A stretch of 12,494 nucleotides of DNA from Limiplasma sp045540635 (lineage in GTDB: Bacteria > Bacillota > Clostridia > Christensenellales > Aristaeellaceae). Shown piece after piece: positions 1 through 5,868 of the stretch (positions within the stretch are counted from its first letter, which is position 1; each line of letters begins with the position of its first letter). Made by a program: the position numbers and the translations under genes. The notes under the pieces were generated by a model. The model saw only the letters and a list, made by a program, of their open reading frames with translations, searched no databases and was not told the DNA's origin. The stretch is taken from NCBI GenBank assembly GCA_045540635.1, contig JAZQHO010000014.1, positions 1 through 12,494 of the forward strand. Reading direction: 5' to 3'.

Positions 1-1
1 A

Positions 2-631
2 GGAGTTGGGGAAACATGTTGTCTTCCTAAGACCGCTTGGCCTCCGACTTTTCGTCATGCCCCCGCCGGAACGCCCATCACCTTTGATACCCCCTACACC
101 CCCTTCGGCGACGGGCTTTTGCTGTGCAAGGCCGCCGACGACCGTGTGGGCTGCTGGAATATGCTGCGCCTGTTGGATGCGGATGTTTCTGGCGATACGG
201 ATTTCGTCTTTACCTGTCAGGAGGAGGTGGGCTGCCGTGGCGCACAGGGCGCTGCCTTCCGGCTGATGCCCGATATCGCCATCGCGCTGGAGGGCACCAC
301 CGCCAACGATGCGGGCGATATGCCCGAAGCCTCCAAGGTGTGCCGGGTGGGGCAGGGTGTTGCCATCAGCTTTATGGATAACGCCTCCATCGCCCAGCCG
401 GAGATGTTTGCCGGTATGATGGCCACCGCCAAGGCCTGTGGCGCAGCGCATCAGGTAAAGATGAGCGTATCCGGCGGCAACGAGGGCGGCGTGATGCAGC
501 GCACCGGCATTGGTGTGCGCACCTGCGTGCTCAGCGTGCCCTGCCGCTACATCCACAGCCCCTCCACCGTCTGCTCGCTCAGCGATGTGGAGGCTCAGTA
601 CCAGCTGGCGAAAGCCTATCTTGAAAAGTAA
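2..631 (+). CDS. M42 family metallo-aminopeptidase, C-terminal part (5' end outside window)
   Basis: This is the C-terminal part of an M42 (TET-like, di-metal) aminopeptidase, a cytosolic enzyme that trims residues from the N-termini of short peptides. The frame is open from base 2 to the TAA at 629-631. Recognisable M42 sequence begins near base 65 (AGTPITFD). It includes the bridging-metal motif KAADDRVGC (first Asp codon at 137), the catalytic pair QEEVGCRGA (Glu codons at 221 and 224), an acidic ligand in ALEG (Glu at 290, where the downstream paralogue has Asp) and the last ligand His in CRYIHS (554). The segment GGNEGG replaces the GGTDAS of the paralogue. The N-terminal AHMD-type ligand lies outside the window. 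Bases 2-64 translate into a Pro/Cys-rich stretch unlike the family, so an edge artefact or frameshift there is possible. The family call is firm; substrate preference is unknown. It is followed after 15 bases by a second M42 gene. Confidence 0.87.
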   Translation, partial: GVGETCCLPKTAWPPTFRHAPAGTPITFDTPYTPFGDGLLLCKAADDRVGCWNMLRLLDADVSGDTDFVFTCQEEVGCRGAQGAAFRLMPDIAIALEGTTANDAGDMPEASKVCRVGQGVAISFMDNASIAQPEMFAGMMATAKACGAAHQVKMSVSGGNEGGVMQRTGIGVRTCVLSVPCRYIHSPSTVCSLSDVEAQYQLAKAYLEK

Positions 632-646
632 GGGGGATTATGACCC

Positions 647-1633
647 ATGTTTGATATGATCAAGAAACTGGTGGATGCCTACGGCCCCACCGGTCGGGAG
701 ACCCTTGTAGCCGATACCATTGAGGAGATGGTCAAGCCCTATGTGGATACCATCCGCCGGGATGCCATGGGCAACCTGATCTGCGAAAAGCAGGGCATGG
801 AGGGCGGCAAGCGCATCATGCTGTCCGCTCACATGGATCACATCGGCTTTATCGTTGTGGCTGTTGAGAAGGAAGGCTTCCTGCGGGTGATGCCCGTGGG
901 CGGCATCAGCATGAATGCCAGCCTGACCCGCCATGTTACCTTTGGCAACGGCGTTGAGGGCATCATCTGCCGGGAGCCCGTCCGGGAGGGCGAGACCCCT
1001 GCCATGAAGCATATGTTTATCGACATCGGCGCAGAGGACGAAGCCGAGGCACTCTCCATGGTCAACCTGGGCGATATGGCGGTCTACAGCAACGATTGCT
1101 TCCGTCTGGGCGAAAACAAGGTAGCCGCCCCCGCCATGGATGACCGCATCGCCTGCGCTCTGCTGGTGGCAGTGCTCAAGGAGCTGCCCGAAAAGACGAA
1201 GAATACCATTATCGCCGTTTTCTCCACTCAGGAGGAGGTTGGCTGCCGCGGTGCCAAGACCGCTGCCTACGGCGTGGAGCCGGAGATCGGTATTGCATTG
1301 GATGTGACTGCCAACGGCGATACCCCCGAGACCAAGCTGCCTGCCGTCAAGCTGGGTGCAGGCGCAGCCATCAAGGTGATGGATCGGGGCAGCATCTCCA
1401 ACCCGGAGCTGTTCAACGATCTGCTGGCTGCCGGCAAGGCGGCGGGCGTGCCCACCCAGCGTGAGGTGCTGCCCTTTGGCGGTACCGATGCCAGCGCCAT
1501 CCAGCTTACCCGGGGCGGCGTGAAGGTGTGCACTGTGTCCATTCCCTGCCGCTATGTGCACAGCGCCTGCGAGGTCATCGACCTGCGGGATGTGGATGCT
1601 GCCAAGAAGCTGCTGGTGGAATATCTCAAGTAA
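647..1633 (+). CDS. M42 family metallo-aminopeptidase (complete)
   Basis: A complete 328-residue M42 peptidase, near the usual family length of 330-360. Expected active-site elements, in order: His62 in SAHMDHIGF, the bridging Asp165 in AMDDRIAC, the catalytic Glu196 and ligand Glu197 in QEEVGCRGA, Asp219 in ALDVTANGD, and His305 in CRYVHS. GGTDAS near 278-283 matches the family. Members bind two Zn or Co ions and assemble into tetrahedral dodecamers that degrade peptides released by larger proteases. No signal peptide is present, so it should be cytosolic. The start is set by AGGGGGA at 631-637, nine bases upstream of the ATG. It begins 15 bases after a clearly related M42 gene, so the two are probably co-transcribed duplicates. 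It resembles proteins labelled glutamyl aminopeptidase or FrvX/YsdC, but specificity cannot be read from sequence. Confidence 0.95.
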   Translation: MFDMIKKLVDAYGPTGRETLVADTIEEMVKPYVDTIRRDAMGNLICEKQGMEGGKRIMLSAHMDHIGFIVVAVEKEGFLRVMPVGGISMNASLTRHVTFGNGVEGIICREPVREGETPAMKHMFIDIGAEDEAEALSMVNLGDMAVYSNDCFRLGENKVAAPAMDDRIACALLVAVLKELPEKTKNTIIAVFSTQEEVGCRGAKTAAYGVEPEIGIALDVTANGDTPETKLPAVKLGAGAAIKVMDRGSISNPELFNDLLAAGKAAGVPTQREVLPFGGTDASAIQLTRGGVKVCTVSIPCRYVHSACEVIDLRDVDAAKKLLVEYLK

Positions 1634-1647
1634 TGAGGGATGGGGGC

Positions 1648-1725
1648 AAAGGGCTCTGCCCTTTGGAAACCCGGCAGGGGCATGATGCCCCTGCACCCTG
1701 CATGCTGCGCCCGCTTTGCGGGCGC
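1648..1725 (+). repeat. Intergenic cluster of three short hairpins, probably a dispersed repeat
   Basis: Three inverted repeats lie in close succession downstream of the second M42 gene. The first is AAAGGGC/GCCCTTT (1648-1654 with 1658-1664, loop TCT). The second is a near-perfect palindrome with 10-base arms around one base (1674-1694, GCAGGGGCAT G ATGCCCCTGC). The third is GCGCCCGC/GCGGGCGC (1707-1714 with 1718-1725, loop TTT). None is followed by a T-run, and a separate terminator comes after, so they are not simply terminators. The pattern resembles REP-like intergenic repeats of G+C-rich Clostridia; that it recurs in this genome is inference. Confidence 0.5.
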
Positions 1726-1750
1726 GGGTAGCTTCTGTTTACAAATCATG

Positions 1751-1788
1751 AGCCGCGGCAACAGGCGTTGCTGCGGCTTGTTTTGTTT
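1751..1788 (+). terminator. Rho-independent terminator after the M42 pair
   Basis: Arms AGCCGCGGCAAC (1751-1762) and GTTGCTGCGGCT (1767-1778) pair over 12 positions with one G-U, around a four-base loop AGGC, and are followed directly by TGTTTTGTTT (1779-1788). This is a classic intrinsic terminator for the M42 genes. Its T-rich tail doubles as the possible -35 region of the next promoter. Confidence 0.82.
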
Positions 1789-1806
1789 GCTGCGCTGTGA
1801 TAAGAT
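1778..1806 (+). promoter_or_regulatory. Possible promoter for the HAD-GNAT unit
   Basis: TTGTTT (1778-1783) and TAAGAT (1801-1806) are 17 bases apart, and the -10 is preceded by TGA, giving an extended -10 (TGATAAGAT). Each hexamer matches the sigma-A consensus at four of six positions. Its place between the terminator and the HAD start, about 40 bases before the ATG, supports it. The individual matches are modest. Confidence 0.45.
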
Positions 1807-1846
1807 GAGCGGGAAGTCAGAACAGTACATTACGGAGCGTATCACC

Positions 1847-2497
1847 ATGAACATCAAGCTTGCCATTTTTGATTTTGACGGCACTCTTTGCGATACCCGT
1901 GCCCCCATCATTGCCGCCAAGCAGGAGACCATGCGCATCTATGGTCTGCCGGTGAGGGATGAGGCTGCCTGTGCCTCCACCATCGGCTATACGGCAAAGG
2001 AGGGGTTTCAGCGGCTGTTCCCCGGCATTGAGGAAAATCTGCTGGAAAACTGCGTGACCACATACCGCAGGCTATTTGAAGAAATGAAGCAGACCACGCC
2101 GCCCACGCTGTTTCCCGGTGTTGTGGAAACGCTGGAAAAGCTGCTGGCAAAGGGCGTCGTCTGTACCATTGCCACGGCCCGCAATCAGGTATCCTGCCAC
2201 GAAATGCTGGAGGGGCTGGGCATAAAGCAGCATTTCTCCTACATCCTCTGCGGCGAAAGCACCCAGCACCTGAAACCACACCCGGAGGCAGTGCTCAAGA
2301 CCATGGCGGACTTGGGCTTTGCCCCGGAGGAGACGCTGGTCGTGGGCGATATGCCCATGGATATCCTGATGGGCAAAGGCGCAGAGGCGTATGCCTGCGG
2401 CGTTACCTACGGCAATGCCGACCGGGAGACGCTGCTGAAAAACGGTGCGGATTTTGTGATCGATGCGATCGGGGAGCTGATCCCACTGCTTGGCTGA
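1847..2497 (+). CDS. HAD superfamily hydrolase, phosphoglycolate phosphatase-like
   Basis: A 216-residue HAD-IA (Gph/PpaX-like) phosphatase that probably removes phosphate from a small phosphorylated metabolite in the cytosol. Motif I is DFDGTLCDT with nucleophile Asp9 and acid/base Asp11. The cap domain occupies about residues 16-85. Motif II is Thr110 in TIATARN, motif III Lys143 in LKPHPE, and motif IV VVGDMPMDI with Asp168 and Asp172. The frame is open further upstream, but the ATG at 1847 is chosen because homology starts at once (MNIKLAIFDFDGT) and GGAG at 1834-1837 sits nine bases before it; the upstream part would run through the terminator. The GNAT gene follows 11 bases after the stop. 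The substrate (phosphoglycolate, pyrophosphate or a sugar phosphate) is not determinable. Confidence 0.92.
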   Translation: MNIKLAIFDFDGTLCDTRAPIIAAKQETMRIYGLPVRDEAACASTIGYTAKEGFQRLFPGIEENLLENCVTTYRRLFEEMKQTTPPTLFPGVVETLEKLLAKGVVCTIATARNQVSCHEMLEGLGIKQHFSYILCGESTQHLKPHPEAVLKTMADLGFAPEETLVVGDMPMDILMGKGAEAYACGVTYGNADRETLLKNGADFVIDAIGELIPLLG

Positions 2498-2508
2498 AGG
2501 AGAGAAGC

Positions 2509-2919
2509 ATGGAGATGGTTGAATATCGCAGGCTGACCCCGGCGGATACGCATATCATTGCCATGGACTATGATACGGAAACGCTGGAACGTTTTCTGAG
2601 GAATCCTGATAACTACCTTTTTGCCGGCATCGCGGGCGGCCGGGTGGTTGCATGGCTGTATGGCTATGGACTTTTGCGCCCGGATGGACGAAGCATGTTT
2701 TATATCCACTCGGTGGATGTGGTGCCGGAGCGGCAGGGCATGGGTATTGGAACAGAACTGATGGCTTTTACGCTGGCAGCCCTCCGGGAGGAAAAGAAAT
2801 ACTACAAGTGTTTTGTTCTTGCGGAGCCGGATAACGAAAGAGCATGCAGGCTGTACCGGAAGGTCGCGGCTCGGGAGGAGCAGCTGCTGTTCAGCAAGAG
2901 GTTGGATGCAGAAACGTAA
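2509..2919 (+). CDS. GNAT family N-acetyltransferase, AAC(3)-I-like
   Basis: A 136-residue single-domain GNAT protein that would transfer an acetyl group from acetyl-CoA to an amine. The acetyl-CoA pyrophosphate-binding loop is RQGMGIGTEL (residues 75-84), preceded by the beta-4 strand SMFYIHSVDVVPE. LAEPDNERACRLYRKV near 104-119 is the usual C-terminal motif. The ending REEQLLF resembles the REEVMHF ending of AAC(3)-I aminoglycoside acetyltransferases, and overall layout is similar. That resemblance alone does not show antibiotic modification; many chromosomal relatives have unknown targets. The start is fixed by AAGGAGAG at 2497-2504, overlapping the HAD stop and four bases before the ATG, so it is very likely translated from the HAD transcript. 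It ends just before a two-way terminator. Confidence 0.9.
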   Translation: MEMVEYRRLTPADTHIIAMDYDTETLERFLRNPDNYLFAGIAGGRVVAWLYGYGLLRPDGRSMFYIHSVDVVPERQGMGIGTELMAFTLAALREEKKYYKCFVLAEPDNERACRLYRKVAAREEQLLFSKRLDAET

Positions 2920-2925
2920 TTGGAT

Positions 2926-2967
2926 ATGGAAAAGCCGTCCGGATATTTGTCCGGACGGCTTTTCCAT
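2926..2967. terminator. Bidirectional terminator between converging GNAT and der genes
   Basis: A perfect 18-base inverted repeat, ATGGAAAAGCCGTCCGGA (2926-2943) and its complement (2950-2967), surrounds a six-base loop. A G+C-rich core is flanked by A-run and T-run on each side, so it reads as an intrinsic terminator in both directions. It lies between the GNAT stop (2919) and the der stop (2971). Confidence 0.92.
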
Positions 2968-2970
2968 GCA

Positions 2971-4305
2971 TCAGTTATCCTTCTGTTTCTCCCGCAGAAT
3001 AAAGCGGATGGGCGTGCCCGCAAAGCCGAAGCTCTTGCGGAACTGGTTTTCCAGATACCGCTCGTAGGCGAAGTGCATCAGCTCCTCGTCGTTGATGAAG
3101 AACACGAAGGTGGGCGGGCATACGCTCTGCTGAGTGGCGTAGTAGATCTTCAGGCGGCGGCCTGCGGAGATGGGCGGCTGCAGGCTGGCCTGTGCATCGG
3201 CCAGCGCCTCGTTGGGCACGCCGGTGGGGATGCGCTTGCGGTACTGCTCAAAGGCAGCCTTTACCGCACTCAGCACGGTGTTCACACGCTGGCCGGTCAA
3301 GGCAGAGAGGAACAGCACGGGAGCATAGCTCATAAATTTCAGATCGCCAAGGATCTTTTTGCGCATCTGCTCCATGGTGTTGGTATCCTTCTCGATGGCA
3401 TCCCATTTGTTCACTACCACGATGACGGCTTTGCCTGCGTTCAGGATGAGGCCTGCGATCTTGGTATCCTGCTCGGTAACGCCGGTCTGGGCATCGATCA
3501 GCAGAAGCGCCACATCGCAACGGTCGATGGCGGCAATGGAGCGCAGCACGCTGTAGCGCTCCAGAGATTCATCTTCCACCGCCTTCTTCTTGCGCATACC
3601 GGCGGTATCGATGATGTTGAAGCAGGTGCCGTCCGTATCGGTAAAGAGGGTGTCGATGGCATCGCGGGTGGTGCCGGGAATGTCGCTGACCATGGTGCGC
3701 TCCTGGCCCAGCAGCTTGTTGGTCAGGCTGCTCTTGCCCCCATTGGGGCGGCCCACCAGCGCCAGCTGGATCACATGCTCAGCATCCTCCATTTCATCCT
3801 CCTGGGCGGGGGGCAGTTCCTTGACGATAGCCTCCAGCAGATCGCCCAGACCCAGCATATTGGTGGCGCTGATGGCGATGGGATCGCCCAGACCCAGATT
3901 GTAATATTCGTACAGCTGGTCGTTGAGCCCCATGTGGTCCATCTTGTTGACCACCAGCAGAAGAGGCTTGCGGGTCTTGCGCAGGTAGTTGGCGATATCC
4001 TCGTCATCGGGGGTCATGCCGGTGCGGCCGTCGCAGAAGAAGCAGATCACATCGGCGGTATCCATGGCGATCTCGGCCTGCCGGCGCATCTGGCTCAGCA
4101 GCACGTCCTCGGAGCGCATGTCCAGACCGCCGGTATCCACCATGCTGAAGCGGCGGGCCATCCATTCCACGTCTGCATACACGCGGTCGCGGGTCACGCC
4201 GGGGATGTCCTCCACGATGGAGATACGCCGCCCGGCGATCTTGTTAAAGAAAGTGGATTTGCCCACGTTGGGGCGGCCAACGATGGCCACAAGCGGTTTT
4301 GCCAT
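2971..4305 (-). CDS. der: Ribosome assembly GTPase Der (EngA)
   Basis: Der is an essential GTPase with two tandem G domains that acts in maturation of the 50S ribosomal subunit. All elements are visible in 444 residues. G domain 1 has P-loop GRPNVGKST (10-18), DTGG (57-60), NKMD (120-123) and SATN (146-149). G domain 2 has P-loop GRPNGGKSS (185-193), DTAG (233-236), NKWD (299-302) and SALTG (334-338). A KH-like C-terminal domain runs from about 350 to 440. The length is normal. The second P-loop has Gly where Val is usual, a mild variation at a variable position. The ATG shares one base with the stop of the upstream DUF512 gene (TAATG), so translation is probably coupled. A purine-rich GAGAGGTAGAGAG precedes the start. 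Confidence 0.98.
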   Translation of the reverse strand: MAKPLVAIVGRPNVGKSTFFNKIAGRRISIVEDIPGVTRDRVYADVEWMARRFSMVDTGGLDMRSEDVLLSQMRRQAEIAMDTADVICFFCDGRTGMTPDDEDIANYLRKTRKPLLLVVNKMDHMGLNDQLYEYYNLGLGDPIAISATNMLGLGDLLEAIVKELPPAQEDEMEDAEHVIQLALVGRPNGGKSSLTNKLLGQERTMVSDIPGTTRDAIDTLFTDTDGTCFNIIDTAGMRKKKAVEDESLERYSVLRSIAAIDRCDVALLLIDAQTGVTEQDTKIAGLILNAGKAVIVVVNKWDAIEKDTNTMEQMRKKILGDLKFMSYAPVLFLSALTGQRVNTVLSAVKAAFEQYRKRIPTGVPNEALADAQASLQPPISAGRRLKIYYATQQSVCPPTFVFFINDEELMHFAYERYLENQFRKSFGFAGTPIRFILREKQKDN

Positions 4306-5621
4306 TACTCTCTACCTCTCAATGCGTCATACAGTGCCTGCCCGTCGTTTTCCACCAGCTGTACCGGCAGCGGCGAGCGTCTACAGAAATCATCAATGTG
4401 CATATCATCCAGAAACAGATCCCGCTCGTGGCGCAGCATCACGGCGCACAGGAGCAGGGTATCGCAGCCCTGAATGTTCTCGGGGGTCAGTGCGGCAAGC
4501 ACATCCCCGCCGGTCAGCAGCCCGGTGACGGTTACGGTCTCGCCGAAGAAGCGATTGATCACCGGCAGCACCCGCACCGTTACGCCCTCCGGCGCAAAGC
4601 GTTTGCACAGCCGACGGATGTGGGGTGCAGCGCTGACGCCGGTAGCGATCAGATACTGCCTATGGGCAGCGGGGGCGGCAGGCTCGTCATCGAAAAGCTG
4701 CGCATCCTCCATTTCCATCTCCAGCCTGCGCAGAAGCCCTACGCCGTTCTCGATCTGGGGAAAGCCCTCATACCAGTCCTCGTCGGGAATGGTACGCCCG
4801 CACAGGCAGTAGAACTCATCGCTGGGGAAGGCGAAGGTGGAGCCCATGGTGCGGCGGCATTCCTCCTGAAAAGGGGCGATCAAGTCCAGCAGGGCGGCGG
4901 CGCTTTCGGCGGTGAAGGGGGTAAGGGGTGCAAGCCCCTCCCGGCATTTGGTCAGCCCAACAGGCACCATGGCGACCGTCATGGCGGCGGGGGCAAGGGA
5001 GCACAGATCCCGCAGGGTGCTCAGCAGCACCTCTCCATCGTTGTAGCCGGGGCAAACCACGATCTGGCAATGGAAGCGGATGCCCGCATCCTTCAGCCGG
5101 TTGAGCCGCTCCATCAGGTTGCCCGCAAAGCGGTTGTTCATCATCCGGCAGCGCAGCTCCGGCTGGGTGGTATGCACGCTGATGTACAGCGGCGATGCCT
5201 TGCGCCGGATGATGCGCTCCAGCTCCTCGTCCGATACGTTGGTCAGGGTAACAAAGTTGCCCATCATCAGCGAATAGCGCCAGTCGTCATCCTTTACATA
5301 GAGCGTATCCCGCAGGCCTTTCGGCATCTGGTCTATGAAGCAGAACATGCACTTGTTGTGGCAGGTGCGGGGGGAAAGGGTCATGCTTTGACCGAAGTGC
5401 AGCCCCAGCGGCTCCCATTCCTGCTTGCGCAGGAGCAGTTCCTCCTGTGTGCCGTCTTTGCGCTTCAGCGCCAGCCGGAGTCTGGAGGCGGCGATCAGCG
5501 CCTGATAGTCGATCTCATCCACAATGGCTTCGCCGTTGATGGCGCACAGCACATCACCGGCTTCCAGCCCATGGCGCTTGGCAGGGCTGCCGGGTTCAAC
5601 AGCGGTGATCAGGTGCTCCAT
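4305..5621 (-). CDS. PDZ-radical SAM protein with DUF512 domain
   Basis: A 438-residue iron-sulfur protein of unknown reaction. An N-terminal PDZ-like segment (about 5-65; AVEPGSPAKRHGLEAGDVL) precedes a radical SAM core with CHNKCMFCF, whose Cys87, Cys91 and Cys94 form the CxxxCxxC site for a 4Fe-4S cluster and S-adenosylmethionine. The DUF512 C-terminal half carries FPQIENGVGLLR (287-298) and VTGLLTGGD (365-373). This architecture is conserved in Firmicutes and often sits beside der, but I know of no established function. The start at 5621 is chosen over an in-frame ATG at 5681 because AGGGAG lies seven bases upstream, MEHLITAVEPG begins the PDZ homology, and the 5681 codon falls inside the proposed -10 hexamer. 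The stop overlaps the der start by one base. The call of family is firm; function is open. Confidence 0.93.
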   Translation of the reverse strand: MEHLITAVEPGSPAKRHGLEAGDVLCAINGEAIVDEIDYQALIAASRLRLALKRKDGTQEELLLRKQEWEPLGLHFGQSMTLSPRTCHNKCMFCFIDQMPKGLRDTLYVKDDDWRYSLMMGNFVTLTNVSDEELERIIRRKASPLYISVHTTQPELRCRMMNNRFAGNLMERLNRLKDAGIRFHCQIVVCPGYNDGEVLLSTLRDLCSLAPAAMTVAMVPVGLTKCREGLAPLTPFTAESAAALLDLIAPFQEECRRTMGSTFAFPSDEFYCLCGRTIPDEDWYEGFPQIENGVGLLRRLEMEMEDAQLFDDEPAAPAAHRQYLIATGVSAAPHIRRLCKRFAPEGVTVRVLPVINRFFGETVTVTGLLTGGDVLAALTPENIQGCDTLLLCAVMLRHERDLFLDDMHIDDFCRRSPLPVQLVENDGQALYDALRGRE

Positions 5622-5676
5622 AGTCACGCTCCCTTCTGGCGCAGCCGCCTGTCTGCAAGCGGTGCATAACCAATTT

Positions 5677-5706
5677 ATCATACTCCATAACCCGCTTCCA
5701 AGTCAA
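5677..5706 (-). promoter_or_regulatory. Promoter for the DUF512-der operon
   Basis: Read on the minus strand, TTGACT (5706-5701) and TATGAT (5682-5677) are separated by 18 bases and each match the sigma-A consensus at five of six positions. It lies about 56 bases upstream of the chosen DUF512 start and diverges from the promoter of the DUF3048 gene. Confidence 0.68.
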
Positions 5707-5772
5707 GCAAAGGCACAGGTCTGTACGTTGCTTTCATCTTCAGAATGGTACAAATGTTACGGAAATATTACA

Positions 5773-5801
5773 TTGACTTATACAAGGCAGTGGTCTATAA
5801 T
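5773..5801 (+). promoter_or_regulatory. Strong sigma-A promoter for the DUF3048 gene
   Basis: TTGACT (5773-5778), a 17-base spacer and a perfect TATAAT (5796-5801). Transcription should begin near 5808, leaving a leader of about 60 bases that contains a small TCCAA/TTGGA inverted repeat (5824-5834) and ends in the AAGGAGG ribosome site at 5855-5861. I see no riboswitch in the leader. Confidence 0.88.
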
Positions 5802-5868
5802 GAGAAACGTTGCAGTATTTTTATCCAAATTGGATTTCCCGCTCACTGTTTTGTAAGGAGGCTACACC

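Noticed and set aside
641..655. Overlapping ATG at 641 as a start for the second M42 gene
   Set aside because: It is in another frame and reaches a TGA after three more codons; the ATG at 647 leads into the M42 protein.
638..1696. Long open frame on the minus strand opposite the second M42 gene
   Set aside because: It lies antisense to a gene with complete catalytic motifs, is rich in His/Gly/Ala as expected from reversed G+C-rich codons, and has no family resemblance or ribosome site.
1640..1846. Upstream extension of the HAD protein from an earlier in-frame start
   Set aside because: The extension would pass through the hairpin cluster, the terminator and the candidate promoter, and adds no HAD homology.
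2509..2919. Calling the GNAT gene an aminoglycoside resistance gene
   Set aside because: The resemblance to AAC(3)-I is limited to general layout and a short C-terminal motif, with no mobile-element context. Substrate cannot be inferred.
2920..4473. Long plus-strand open frame opposite der
   Set aside because: A shadow of der's codon bias. It would start inside a terminator stem and has the same His/Gly/Gln-rich artefact composition.
4299..5669. Long plus-strand open frame opposite the DUF512 gene
   Set aside because: The minus strand shows intact radical SAM and DUF512 motifs, a promoter and a ribosome site; the plus frame shows none of these.
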